DNA from: Tamarix chinensis | Taxonomy: Eukaryota; Streptophyta; Magnoliopsida; Caryophyllales; Tamaricaceae | Length of the DNA stretch: 64,000 nt | NCBI GenBank assembly: GCA_030549775.1 | Contig: CM060175.1 | Span: 46,993,915 to 47,057,914 of the forward strand | Direction: 5' to 3' | In this document: in pieces, positions 11,290 through 22,905 of the stretch | Layout of the letters: every line of letters begins with the position of its first letter | Position numbering within the stretch: the first letter of the stretch is position 1 | Notes under the pieces: generated by a model | Databases searched by the model: none | Told to the model about the DNA's origin: nothing | Seen by the model: the letters and a program-made list of their open reading frames with translations, nothing else | Position numbers and translations under genes: made by a program

Positions 11290-12450
11290 AAATATTAACC
11301 AAATCGGATTAACACTCATCACTTGGGACATTTCAAATTGATTTGGAATGCCGGGAAAAGAATAATAGATTATAAGCTATTTTTATCAAAAATGACTTAT
11401 TCATTAGGTTTTACAATCCAAAGGACAACCAACCATTTGCATAGAACCAAATCCAACCCAATAAGATAAAAACATAATTCAAATGATTTAAAGTCAAATA
11501 TGGAAATCGATTAGGTAAAAGAAGCATAGCATAATTAATTATATAAAACCATCTCCGAAAATTAGGGCTTTTAATGCCCACGCTACGAACCAGCTAAATA
11601 ACTTTTATGATCCCAAATTGATAGCTTAAGAGTACTACTAAACTAATTTTAAATAAATCTAGATAATCAATTTTAACAAAAGAAATCTTTCGAGTAGCCA
11701 ATTTAAGACCCGGTTTCCAAAATTAGGGTTTCACAACCCAAGACATAAATTCGAATAATTCAAATCAATTAATTACGATTGAAGGTATTAGAATGCATAT
11801 AGGATCATTTCAACGATTTCTATAAATTCAATTTTAGAAAAATGACCATATAAATGACCAATTCCAAAATTTTACTTAAAATCTAAGGTTTTAGGCCCGA
11901 AAATATAATTCGGTAAAATTCTATAAATTTAATCAAATTGAATGTTTAGAAATGCAATTAAACACATTTTATAACATATCAAATAACCAATTGCTCAAAA
12001 CCGACAAAAGAAATACACAATTTAGCCCAATTAGGATTTTTGAGCCCGGAACGCAAATCCGATTAATTCTTGCCAAAACATATCAATTGACGGTTCGGAA
12101 ATGTAATTAAACATATTCTAATGTAATTTATATAGTCAATTGAATAAAATAACCCGATTACATAATCCAATTTAAACCCGCGGGAGTTTTGACCTAAAAA
12201 TCCAATTCCGATCAATTACGTACAATTTTCCCAAATCAACACTTCCAATATAAAATTAAATACATTTTAAACAATATTGTAAAATCAATTGAGCGAAACG
12301 GCTCAATTATACGACCCAATTTCATTACACCCAAAATTTGACCTAGAATTCAAATTCCGATAAAACCTACATAAATTTCTCAAATTGACGGTTCCAAAAT
12401 GAAATTGGATACATTTTAAAACATATTGTATAATTAATTTGTCCAAAATT
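11290..12450 (-). repeat. Diverged tandem repeat of about 155 bp inside LTR Z
   Basis: A core like AATTGACGGTTCCAAAATG followed by an ACATTTTAAAACATATTG-type segment recurs near 12388, 12233, 12078 and 11933, with weaker copies near 11768, 11615 and 11335. Units also share a TTTGACCTAAAATCCAAATTCCGAT-like stretch in altered forms. No coding frame is conserved through it. Spacing of 145-160 bases is estimated by eye. Confidence 0.6.
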
Positions 12451-12616
12451 GCAAAAACGGGCGGGTCCGAAAAATTCGGGCATAACCCGGCCAAAAATCC
12501 GATTTTTCCAAAATTCCAACACAACCACACAATTAATATACCCAAATCAATCTTATAGCACATATATACATAATACAACAATCAATTTAGCTTTTCATAA
12601 GCTAATTCACACCCAA

Positions 12617-13084
12617 TTAACCAAAACAAGGGTTAGGGTTTTTCGGGAATTTATACCGAACAAAAACCGATAAATCGGGCAAAGGAAGGCTGGGGAAGCT
12701 TCCTCCGGGGTCAGGGGTGGCTCGCCGGTGGTCAGCAGGCGTTGACGGTGACCGGACGGTGGCAGTGCTGCCTGCGGTTGCTTCTCCTGCGCGCAGCTGC
12801 TGTGGTGGCTCGGCTTCAGTCGCTGCTGCTCCTGCGCGGCTGTTGTGCTGCGTTGGTCGGTCGCCCGTCGCAGCTCGTTGGTCGGCGGCGACTGGCGAGG
12901 GAGCAGGGAGGAGGAGAGAGGTGAGGGAGGTCGGGGCTGGGTTTTTTTTCTGGGCGTAGAGAACAGAGAGGAGCAAGGGGGTCGGGAAAGATAAGTAGGG
13001 AAAAGGAAAAGGAAGAGAGGGGGTCGGGGGCACGAGCTGGGTTTGGGTGCTGCGTTTTTTTTTTTTTTTTACCAATACAAGCAC
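12617..13084 (-). promoter_or_regulatory. CpG- and pyrimidine-rich promoter-like block of LTR Z
   Basis: GC and CpG content is far above the rest of the window (12680-12960), with a sense-strand TATAAATT at 12655-12648 just downstream and a poly-T run at 13052-13070. Other LTRs here carry a pyrimidine tract just before a TATA box, so this is probably the promoter/5' transcribed region. Frames of 155 aa (12617-13084, minus) and 80 aa (12717-12959, plus) are low-complexity Pro/Ala/Ser/Thr or Arg-rich strings with no recognisable domain and are not called as genes. Confidence 0.45.
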
Positions 13085-13922
13085 AATATAAAATAATGAA
13101 TATTTAAAATTTATTATTGGAAGAATTTAATCTAAAATTTATTTAACGGAAATTATTTCGAACGGATCCGAAGGCTTAAAATTAATAAAAAGCTATATAA
13201 AGAATTTTGGAAACATTCTCGAAAGAATTTACCAACGAACATAGAAATTTATATTATTTACGGAAATGTATTATAAGGCCTCGAAAAATTATTTAAAAGC
13301 ATATAACAAAATATTTAAGTCAAATTCTAATAAATCGAGATTAATTTAAATAATTTCCGAAATCGGTTTTCCGTAAACCAAAAAGCATAAAACGAAAGGG
13401 AATTAATTCCAGAAAGAATTTCATAAATAAACTCCGAAATCTTTTTAAATTAAACTTTCCGAAAATATTAACGATTACCGAAACGAATAAATTTAAAGTT
13501 GGAAATATTTTCTACGGATAAAATCATTAAAATAAATTTAACTATTTAAACAAAAATTCTATAATTAGATAATATATTTCATCAACGAAATATAACTCCA
13601 AAGTAAAGTCAAAATTACGCGACAAAGTTATAATCGAAAACAAATCTAAAATATTAAAAATAAAAAATATGAGAAACAACGGAAATACATATTTTTAACC
13701 GAGAATCAAATTCATAAGAATATAATAAAATCATTGTCGTGAACGAATTTGTCTAGAATGGTTCGCAAGGACAATGATTAATTACATTCAATTATGAATT
13801 CGAAAACATCGATAAATCCGTAAAACGAATCGAAATTAAAATAATTAATTGTTTACATCAAATTACGCTAATAAAATCATTAAGCTTAATAAATCTGGAT
13901 TTTAAAAATACGGGGTATTACA

Positions 13923-16516
13923 ATAATTTTGTAGTAAAACTCTACCATTTTACACATGTGATAATAGCCTCCTTGTTTTAGGGTTATTATTCCCAAATCA
14001 AACCATTTTCATACTTTATAAAATTTAGGTCATTCACAACTACTATCAATGCTTCATATAAATTCCTTATCACATTTTTGGATGATATAACACCTTAAAA
14101 TACTATCATTATCATATTTAACCCTTGTTAACCAAAATATCCTTATTGATAACATAACCCTTATTTCATGCAAGTCTTATGAGTTTAGTAACATTATTTC
14201 CAAATCAACAATTTTCTCCATATACCTTATCATAAAACACATAAGTAAAGAAAATTTTAAGGAAATTTAAGGGTTAAATAAGGGAGAAAACCTAAACAAA
14301 GTAAGGTGGTGTTTGGGAAAACATTACACAACCAAACAAAGAGGGATGGTGGGATGTGCTATGGGAGGGTGGAGCAATAGCACAAGTTGTCATTGCTAGA
14401 GGTGAAATGCTAGTGGAGGCCAAAACAAGGAGGCTTAGAGTTTGGTTATAGGATTTGAAGTGTGTTGGTGTGGTGTGGTTGGATATGCTCAAGGGTAGAA
14501 GGTGTGTTGCGGTGAATGTAATCAAAGATAAGGGAGTTAGGCTTCGGCTGAATCTGCTGAAGGGGGGAAGTTAGGATTCAATTAAACCTGCCGAAGGGGA
14601 GAGTTGGTGATGCAGGAGAAAATAATCAATAATTGGATTACATAATTATGGAACCAATTATTCTTCATTTGGAAAGTATCTCTGCCAAATTTGAAGACCA
14701 ACAGATGGTTACGTTGCTCGAAACGTAACAAATAAGCAACTAAGTGTCTAGATGTATGTGCATGGCATGCATGGAAGGAGTGACCACGTGTATGGGAAGA
14801 TTATTTGTAGAATTGTCAAGCATTATTAATTAATTTATCTAATTCATTAATTAAGTAGTAAACTTAGATAATAAAGTTAGCATAAAGTAGAATAAAGTTA
14901 GCATAAAAGTAGCATAATATTTTTTAGCTTGGAATCTTTTGAATTATGCTTTTAGCTAGTCGTAGAAAGGTAAAATGATGCTCTGAATGTCAAGAATGAG
15001 TATTGATAAATGAATTGAACTTGAATACCAACACTAAAGTTGAATACATGTGATTTCTTTGTGAGTTCAAACTCAAGAAAATCGAATATGTGGGAACGAT
15101 TTAGCTTCACAGTTTTAATCTCTTTGTCTGTGTGAATTAGAGATTAATCCATATATTTTTCTACTCTCCTTAATCCATAATTTTCCTGCCATAATTACCA
15201 TCAAAATTCTACTATAATTGGTGATTAATCAAAGCCCTAATTTGTTATACACAATTAAAGCCCCAAACCTTCCATTCGAAACCCTAACCTTCCCACACAA
15301 ACCAAACGCAACCTTATTCATTCTTTTTTAACCAAATCCTAACCCTAACCCTAAACCATGACTCTAAACTTCATCTAAACCCTAATCTTCAAAGCTTAAC
15401 TTTAGAATTATACCATCATCAAATGCATATGCTAATCAGTAAACAACATTTGAACCATCATCATCATTAAATCACCATCACTAAATCATCATCATCATTC
15501 TTCTACCATATTCAAACTAACCCCATTTATTCCATCATATTCTAATCTTCAATTTATTAATTCACCATCAATGATCCTTTATCTAATATCTAAACCTAAT
15601 TCGAGCCTTAATTCTACATAATTGAGAATCTCATCCTCCTACACACATCAGTTAGGCTTTAGTTGAAGTTATCGAAGGAAGGGAGGTGGTTTCAAGCTAT
15701 TATGCCGCAACTAAGGGAGAAAAGGAAGGAGGGAAAGGCTACAATGTAAAATAGAAATAGTGGAGGGAGGTGCACCAATTATTGGTGCTAGAGTGTGTGT
15801 TGCAATGGATTTAGCCGATGCTTATGGGGGTTTGTGCATGTTGACATAGGTGCCTTAGTTGGGCTAACTGGTAGGGTTTTAAGGTTGTTTTCGCTGCAAA
15901 AAGGAGTAAGTGAAGGAGGAAGAGAATTTTTCTATGGATGAAAAAAATAAAAGGGAGAGAAGAGAGTGTGTTTGGGAAAGATGATGCTGGACATTTATAT
16001 ATATACATGAAGACGCAAAGATAAAGAGGAGAGGGTGTAGCAACCAGAAAAAAAAAATAACCCCAACCCATATTCATAGGAGTTGGGAGATTATGGTTGT
16101 ATGGGATGGTTTACTAGGTCGTAAGGGAGTGATGGGGTATGCTAGGCATTTTATATGGACAATGTGTCACACATGAACAAAGGGAAAAAAAAGAAAGGGG
16201 GAATTGGCCAAAGCTAGAAAGAGAAAGAAGAGAAAAAGGAACAGAGGGAAAAGAAAGAGGGAGATTAATAGGTTTGGTTTTTAATAAGAATAAGATTAAT
16301 ATAATCTAGGTTAGGATATAAGGATAAATTAATTAAATGATCAACTAAAATTAGGTTTAGGTTATAAAAGGTATTAATGACCCAAAATTAATTTAGGTTA
16401 GGCTAAGATTTATGATTAAGGAGTTAGGGTAAGATAAAAAAAAATTCTCAAGGTTAGAATTAGGTTACAGTATTAATTACTTGGAATTAGGTTTTGTAAA
16501 AATTTAGGGTATTACA
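13923..16516 (-). mobile_element. 5'-side piece of minus-strand LTR Y
   Basis: Minus-strand LTR start TGTAATACCCTAAATTTT lies at 16516, where plus-strand RT-region sequence of element C resumes. Read from there it has an AT-rich 5' part, a pyrimidine-rich block (minus sense of 15660-16260), a TATATATATAAATG promoter-like site near 15990 and more C/T-rich sequence to about 14300. The frames at 15811-16077 and 14292-14525 are low-complexity. It continues left of the solo LTR Z as 8347-9036. Confidence 0.5.
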
Positions 16517-16589
16517 TAAATATGGTCTTAAGATATCGAGCTACGATCAATTACACACGAGAGCTTGTGGTTCTTAAGGGACCTAAGGG

Positions 16590-17761
16590 TGCTAGGGCCT
16601 TTTACTAAATATGTAAGCCTTGGCCCTCGGTGAGGATGTTGCCCATGGTTGTGCTCTGTACATTAGTATGTAAAGGGTACCTGATATACTTATGCAGTGG
16701 TATGAGAGTTTCTAGACGTGTTTTCTGATGAGATCGGAGGTACACCACCAAGGCATAAGAAAGGCTACATGATAGAACTTCTACGAGGGACGTAGAACGT
16801 GTTGAAGGTGCCATATCGTGTAGCACTAATTGAGATATTAGAGTTGCGTACTCACTTAGAGGAGTTATTGGATAAGGGGTAAATTTAACATTATGTATAG
16901 CCTTGGGGAGCACCAATCCTTTGTTAGGAAGAAAAATGGAGGATTGAGACTCTATATTGATTATCGAGAGTTGAACCAGATCACAGGGAAGAACCTTTAT
17001 CCTTTACCTTAGATTGATGGCATTTTTTAATCAACTATGTGGGGCTATAATGTTTTTGAAGATTTATCTCAAATCGAGGCATCATTAGTAGACGATTCCC
17101 AAGAGGGATATGCTGAAGACAACTTTCAAGAAGAGGTATGGTTATTATGAGTTCACTGTGATGTCCTTTAGAATCATGAATATGCCATCACTATTCATAT
17201 CTCTCATAAACCGTATCTTCTAGCAACATCTTGATCAATTCATTATGGTATTCATCGATGGTATATTGATTTACTATAGGACTCTCAAGGAATATAAGAA
17301 ACATCTGCGATAGACTTTGCATGGTTAAGGACCCATCAATTATATGCCAAGCTCGATGAGGTAGATTTTCTTGTCACATTATCTTGAAGGAGGGTGTGAA
17401 AGTGGATCCTTTGAAGATCTGAACCATATCATAGTGGTCAACATTGATGAATGTCAAGGAGATATATAGTTTGTTTAGACTAGTAGGCTACTACAAATGT
17501 TCCGTCTAGGATTTTCTAGAATCGCTTATCCTTTGAGTGCCTTGTTAAATAAAACATTATGCTTTCATTGGTATGATAAATGCGTCATGAATTTTGAGAA
17601 TCTCAAGAACAGGTTAACTTCACCTCTAGCACTTACTTTATCGTCACCTATAAATGGATTCAAGGTTTTTAGTGACTCATCTAAGAATGTTTTGGGGTGT
17701 GTGTTAATGTAACATGGGAGGGTAGTGGCATATGTTTCTCGCTAATTGAAGGAGAATAAGC
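16590..17761 (+). pseudogene. Ty3/gypsy reverse transcriptase (element C), first part of pol
   Basis: Read through many stops and frameshifts it follows the gypsy RT in order: a PP-H/KKGYMIELL-like N-terminus and VPYRVALIEI-like primer segment (about 16725-16860), PWGAPIL and [19 protein letters not shown] (about 16900-16985), the palm region including a degraded motif near IHRWYIDLL where the YxDD centre should be (about 17240-17275), THQLYAKL (about 17330), and the C-terminal segment with FSRIAYPLSALLNKTL (17510-17560) through KVFSDSSKNVLGCVLM (17663-17712). The last part, 17497-17712, is an open frame of 71 codons. Normally copies element RNA into DNA. The gene is cut after ENKQN by the solo LTR at 17767 and continues at 20951. 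Confidence 0.85.
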
Positions 17762-18359
17762 AGAACTGTAATCCTCCAAAAATTTAGAAAATCTATAATT
17801 CAATAAATAGCTTTTATTTAAAATAAATTAGCTTTTAAAATTATATAGTTTAATTATTATATGGATTTTGATTATATAAAATTATATAGGAATATTTAAT
17901 AAATTAAAATAAATATTTTATTAATTTATCGTACTCATTTTATTTAAATAATTTTTCAAACCAATATTTTACTAAAATTATCCTTTTTAAGCCCATATAT
18001 TTAATTATATTATATTAAATTGTTAAATAAATTTATTACTAAAAATACTAAATCCTATTATTTTATAAATTAAATTATTTTAATTTTTCCCACTTCTTTT
18101 ATTATTTTCCTTTTTTTCCTTCCCTTCTCCTTTTTCTCCTTTTTCCTCCTTTCTTTCTTTTCTTTTTTTTCTCCTCCTTTGGGCCGCCGCACCCAGCCTG
18201 CTTCCTCCTCCCTACGCACCTGGGCCACAGGCCCGTTTCTTCCCTCCCCTCTTCTCCTTCTCCCACACAAGATGCAGCCTAGCCCAATCATTCCTTATTT
18301 TCCTTTTTCCCAAATTATTTTAATTTGGAAGTAAGGAGGTAAAATAGTAATTTTGGATG

Positions 18360-19200
18360 TAAAAGGGTATTATGGTAAATCGCAAGCAAAAGGGTAATAT
18401 GGTAAATTTGGATGAAAGGGGATAAAATGGTAATTTTTATAAATAAAAGGATAATATGGTAAATTTGGATGTAAATGGGGTAAAATGGTAATTTTTATAA
18501 ATAAAAGGATATTATGGTAATTTGGAAGTAAGTGGTAAAAGGGTAATTTTGTAAATAAAAGGATGCTTATGGCAAACTTGGGAGTAAGGGGTAACTTGGT
18601 AATTATAAAAAAGACTAAGGGTAATTTGGTAATTAAATTATGATTATAGAAGGGCAACATAATATTTATAAAAATGGAGAAGGGTGTATTAGTGTTTATA
18701 ATAATGGAGAAGGGTAAAATGGTAATTATAATAATTTAAAAGGGTAGAATGGTAATTATGACAATGGAAAAGGGTAATTTGGTAATTTAACCAACTAAGG
18801 GACAATTCTGTAATTATGATGATGGAGAAGGGCAATTTGGTAATTTAATCGACTAAAGGGTGAGTTAGTAATTATTTAACCTACTAAAGGGGGATATTGG
18901 TAATCATGATAGCAAAGATGGGTAATTTGTTAATTTATCCAACTAAAGGGCAAGTTGTTGATTGTAATAAAAGAAAAGGGCAAATTGGTAATCTAACCAA
19001 CCAAATGGGAGACATGTTAAGTGTAGCAATTATGAGGGGTGAATGGTGATTTAAAAAGCGTAGGAGATAACTTGGTAACCTAAATCGGATAAGGGGTAAT
19101 TTGGTAATTATGCAACCTAAAGGGTAATAGGGTAATTTGTCAAGTAAGGAAGGGATGACTTAGCAATTATATAAGTAAGGGGTAAATAAGTAATTTATAC
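18360..19200 (+). repeat. GGTAAT-rich degenerate minisatellite in the LTR
   Basis: Dozens of copies of AAGGGTAATTTGGTAATT and close variants. In 18400-18545 a longer unit of about 66 bases (GGTAATTTTTATAAATAAAAGG with flanks) is repeated. The same kind of array lies at 46970-47220 in the related LTR. Confidence 0.75.
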
Positions 19201-19908
19201 CTAACATGTCGTTGTGATTGTGGAATTTCATAATATGATTCAAATAATGCTGATTAGCATGGTAAGAGTATTTGATAATTAGTAAGTATCACGAGAAAAA
19301 ATCCTAATTCAGAATTAGATGAGATTATGATGGCCTTAATGATTTCTCTGTGTATTCTTGGATAACTGCCTGAATAAGAAATGACTAATGATATTAGAAC
19401 GATTGAAAGTGAATAAGTATCTTATTATTGTACTTTTTGTGATCACTCTAATTAAGACATTAATACTTAAAGTGAAAGACCTCGAGATTGGAAATGGTGG
19501 CTCTTTAGGGGTCGCTACCCTAAAGACGTGGTTTAGCCCACGATTATTCTGGTATTTGTTGGTGTGCCTTTGTGCCCCAGCCAGGCCCTATATCTTACTC
19601 TATCTAGCTCTACGGACCTAATTAGGGGGTATGTATACTTATGGATTAGGTGTCCTTATCGGTAGGGTACTAAGTAGCTTTATGCACCAATACTACCAGG
19701 GTACCTTTGCGTCCCTAGGTTCATGGTTGAAGGGTACTGAGTGGCTTATATGTACTGGTACGACTGGTGTACCTTTGTGTCCCAGGTCTTGATCTCCCAT
19801 CTAAGGCAAATAAATATAATTGTTGTGCTAATTAAAGAAAGGAAAAACACTAATTACAAAAGTGAAAGATTAATAAGTCGGGCCCAGTTGACTTATGATA
19901 ACGAGTAC

Positions 19909-20300
19909 TGATCCACTGGTTATAATAGTGGCCCAGGAGCGTGTTGCCCTGGCAATTGATTATGAGTACCAATCTACCGGATATAATAGTGGCCCAGGAG
20001 CGTGTTGCCCTGGCAAGTGATTATGAGTACCGATCCACCGGATATAATAGTGGACCAGGAGCGTTTTTCCCTGGATATGATTATATGTATTCCGGTCTAC
20101 CGGCTAAAATAGTGGGGGTCCCGAGCTCAATAAAACAAGCATTGGATGTGAATAAATTATGGAAAGATATTAATTACTTATAGTGGAGCACCTTGTGAGT
20201 CGGGGCCAGATCGGTCCACCAGCGAATAATAGTGGCTAGGAGTGTTCTGCCCTGTATGTATTCTGGTCCACCGGCTATAATAGTGGGGTTCCTACACTCA
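19909..20300 (+). repeat. Box and stem-loop array, 60-bp units
   Basis: Units starting near 19909, 19969 and 20031 each contain a CCACYGGNTATAATAGTGG-type box followed by CCAGG...CCTGG (first stem 19933-19952), about 60 bases apart. Further boxes without the stem occur near 20096, 20215 and 20268. Box copies next to GGGGTCCCGAGCTCAATAAA mark the end of a half-array, as in 34600-34625. Confidence 0.75.
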
Positions 20301-20803
20301 CTTGGATATAACCAGAGAGACGATTGAATTATGATGGACTAATGGCTTAAGGCCTAAAAGTATCTATAGTACTTTATAACTCGTTGATATGTGGCATCCT
20401 TCTTATATATGTGATTGTTATGTATGCACCTCTCATTACATATGTATATATCTTGCATTATGTGTTGCATTGCGGGCCTATTTTTAAGTGTGGTATTAAA
20501 GGGTTACTCAGTACCATAGTACTAAAGGGTTCCACTCGTGGGGCTCCTACCTAATCAATGGGCAGTGTCCCTTGCAAGTCTTTTCAGGTGCTACTCAAGT
20601 GGGCAACGGGAAAGAAAGTAAGGAATTATCCAGAACCGTTAAGGTTTTTCTCCTTCTCTTTTAAATTCCTAGTTTTAACGTTAATTTTGTTAATGTAACC
20701 ACCACTGGTGGATTTTTATTCTTGTAAATGATTTGATACGCTACTCTGATTTAAGTATGTTGAATCTATTGTAGATTGTATTTCATTTTCTTTAGCCTTA
20801 GCA

Positions 20804-20845
20804 CTTGGTACTAGAACGGTATAAGTAAACCGGTCTGGTACTAAG
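20804..20845 (+). other. Terminal hairpin of the LTR 17767-20945
   Basis: CTTGGTACTAGAACGGT (20804-20820) pairs with ACCGGTCTGGTACTAAG (20829-20845): 14 Watson-Crick pairs, two G-U pairs and one mismatch, with an 8-base loop. It ends 100 bases before the LTR end. Confidence 0.7.
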
Positions 20846-20950
20846 CATGGCGGTAATATCCCCGAAATTCACAGTTTGTTGTTTTGCTTTCGCTAATCTT
20901 TTAATAAAACGAAATTTTTCAGTAATGAATTTTGGGGGTGTTACAAGAAC

Positions 20951-22740
20951 TATCCCACTCATGACCTTAAGCTAGCTATAATGGTTTATGCCTTGAAGAT
21001 TTGGAGACATTACCTATATGGATTGTAGTATTAGTTCTACACAAACCATAAGAGTCTCAAGTACATCTTCACTCACCACAAGCTGAACATGAGACAATGA
21101 AGGTGGGTGGAGTTGGTTAAGGACTAAAATTTGGATTTAACCTATCATGAGGTTAATACCAACGTCATAGTGGATGATTCGTAGAAAGACTTTACATTCC
21201 TTGGGTTATCTGGTTGTTTTAGATTGGATTTGGCAGGAGATTCAAGAGTTAGACAGTGAGATCATTAGGTTTGGGGATCTTGAGATAAGGATTAGTGCCC
21301 TCATGATCACACCGACCATTTTTTGCAGGATTTGTGCTAGCTAACCAAGATATGTCAATCTCAAGTGAAATAAGTGAGTTATGGCATAGTTTAGAGTAGT
21401 GAGATTTTAGACTGTTTAGGATGATAGTATCCATTTCTAAGGCAAATGGTGTGTTCCGCAGAGTTATGGGGAGCTTAAGATAAAGATTATAGATATGGGT
21501 CATTGAGTGCGGTATTCTGTCAATCCTAGATGGGATAAGTTGTACAAGGATTTGAAGCGTGTTTATTGGTAGCCCATATAAAGCGAGAGGTTGTAAAATT
21601 TGAAGCTAGATGCTCAAATCATTTGAAGGTTAAGGTCACACACAAGTGTCCAACAGGGTTCGTTCAGCCATTAGAGGTTCCCAAGTGGAAGTAGGATAGC
21701 GTGTCAATCAGCTTTGTGGTTGGTTTACTAAGGACTTGCAATATTTAGGACTCAATTTGGGTTGTAGTTTACTGGTTGACCAAATAGGCAATATTCATAC
21801 TGATAAAGTCCACCTCAACAATGAAGCTAATAACTAGTGCTTATAAGAAGCATATGGTATGATACCATGGGGTGTCTAAGGATATCATGTTGGACTAAGA
21901 TTCTTGAATCTTATTACACTTTTTGTCGAAATTGTAAGTAGCTTTTGGGATATAGCTAAAGATGAGAATTGTTTTCCATTTGGCTATAGTTGGTCTAACT
22001 AAATGCGCTATTCAAACTTTAGATGATATGCTTCAAGTGTCTGTACTCAAGTTTAGGGTAGTTGGGAGGATTATCTAGATTTGATAGAATTCTTCTACAA
22101 CAACACTCATCATGTGAGCATAGGAATGGAATAATTTGAGGTACTCTATGGACAGAAGTGTCGAAGTCCCTTATATTAGAGTGACTAAAGCAAAAAAGTT
22201 GTGTTGGGACTAAATATGGTAGAGGACACTACTAGGAAGATCAAGCTTATTTGAGATTGGATGAAGGTTTCTCAAGATATGTAGGAGTGTTATGAAGATC
22301 TATAGAGGAGGACAATTGAGTTTGAGGTAGGTAATCGAGTGCTTTTGAGGTTTTGCCAACAATTTGGTTAAAGGGGAAATTTTAGCTTGAGGTATATTGC
22401 ATCATATGAGATTTTGGATCGAGTTAGAGAGGTTGCTTACCGAATCTCCTTGCTTGTTGATTTTTTTTCATGTGCATAATGTTTTTCATATATCTTAGTT
22501 GAGGAGGTACATGGCAAATCCATCGCACATCTTTTAGCTAAAGACGATTGAGCTCAAAGAGGCGATGTCTTATAAGGAGTGATTGCTTAGGGTTCTTGAC
22601 ACTAAGACTCATGAGGCACGTTAAAGGTTAACCCACTAGTGACGATCTTGTGGTCATGTCATGGAGCTAAGGAAGCCACCTGGTAGTCTAAGGAAGAGAT
22701 CAAGATAAAGTATACAAAGCTTTCATTTAGGTGTGTTGTG
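20951..22740 (+). pseudogene. Ty3/gypsy RNase H, integrase and chromodomain-like tail (element C)
   Basis: Continuation of pol after the inserted LTR. RNase [21 protein letters not shown] (20951-21010) then TNHKSLKYIFTHHKLNMR. The integrase zinc-finger and core follow, with QPLEVPKWK and FVVGLLRT (about 21665-21740), SIWVVVYWLTK (about 21760), HGVSKDIMLD (about 21870), and the C-terminal part with YRISLL-like spacing near 22435. The tail at about 22600-22730 reads LKVNPLVTILWSCHGAKEATW and then SKEEIKIKYTKL, the pattern of the chromodomain-like end of chromoviruses, which guides integration to certain chromatin. Numerous stops and shifts; not functional. It is followed by a purine tract and the 3' LTR. 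Confidence 0.85.
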
Positions 22741-22890
22741 CGGGTAATGTCGTCTCTTTTAAAGGGTGGTACCCTTCTCTCATCTACTAACCCATAGTTG
22801 TTATTTTCCTTTTACTTGATGGCTTAGGGTTTTGTTATTTTTTGAGCTTAAAGAAATATTTTCTTTTGTAGACTTTGGGGGTTAAGTCTC

Positions 22891-22905
22891 TTTTAAGGGG
22901 GTATT
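22891..22905 (+). other. Polypurine-tract-like sequence before the 3' LTR
   Basis: TTTTAAGGGGGTATT directly precedes TGTAATACCCC. A purine run just upstream of the 3' LTR primes plus-strand synthesis in LTR elements. Confidence 0.5.

Larger units (their letters stand above)
9037..13922 (-). mobile_element. Solo LTR Z, 4.9 kb, minus strand, exact 5-bp duplication
   Basis: The ends are TGTAACACCCCC at 9037 and CGGGGTATTACA at 13922, inverted TG...CA termini, flanked by ATAAT on both sides (9032-9036 and 13923-13927). There is no gag or pol sequence inside, so it is a solo LTR or an element reduced to one LTR. Sense order (descending coordinates): AT-rich 5' part, C/T- and CpG-rich block with TATA box (13084-12617), tandem repeats of about 155 bp (12450-11290), box/stem-loop array (10275-9935), TTACTCAGTA block near 9480, terminal hairpin (9169-9125). 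High CpG content and perfect duplications suggest it is among the younger insertions. It sits inside LTR Y. Frames such as 10643-11077 are not recognisable proteins. Confidence 0.85.
17767..20945 (+). mobile_element. Solo LTR, 3.2 kb, plus strand, exact 5-bp duplication, inserted in pol
   Basis: It begins TGTAATCCTCC and ends GGGGGTGTTACA, flanked by AGAAC at 17762-17766 and 20946-20950. Removing it and one AGAAC rejoins the RNase H reading frame of element C exactly, which confirms both boundaries. Sense order: AT-rich 5' part, pyrimidine block (18080-18290), GGTAATTTGGTAAT-type repeats (18360-19200), a TACTTAAAGTGAAAGACCTC block (19465), box/stem-loop array (19909-20300), a TACTAAAGGGTTCC block (20517), terminal hairpin (20804-20845). 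The 5' part and these blocks match the LTR at 44714-49203, so both belong to one family. No internal coding region. Confidence 0.92.

Noticed and set aside
12617..13084. 155-codon Pro/Ala-rich frame and overlapping plus-strand frames in GC-rich DNA
   Set aside because: High GC content removes stop codons in all frames; no domain and no conserved copy.
15337..15356. CCCTAACCCTAA-like telomere words
   Set aside because: Only two to three units in CT-rich LTR sequence, not a telomere or a clear interstitial array.
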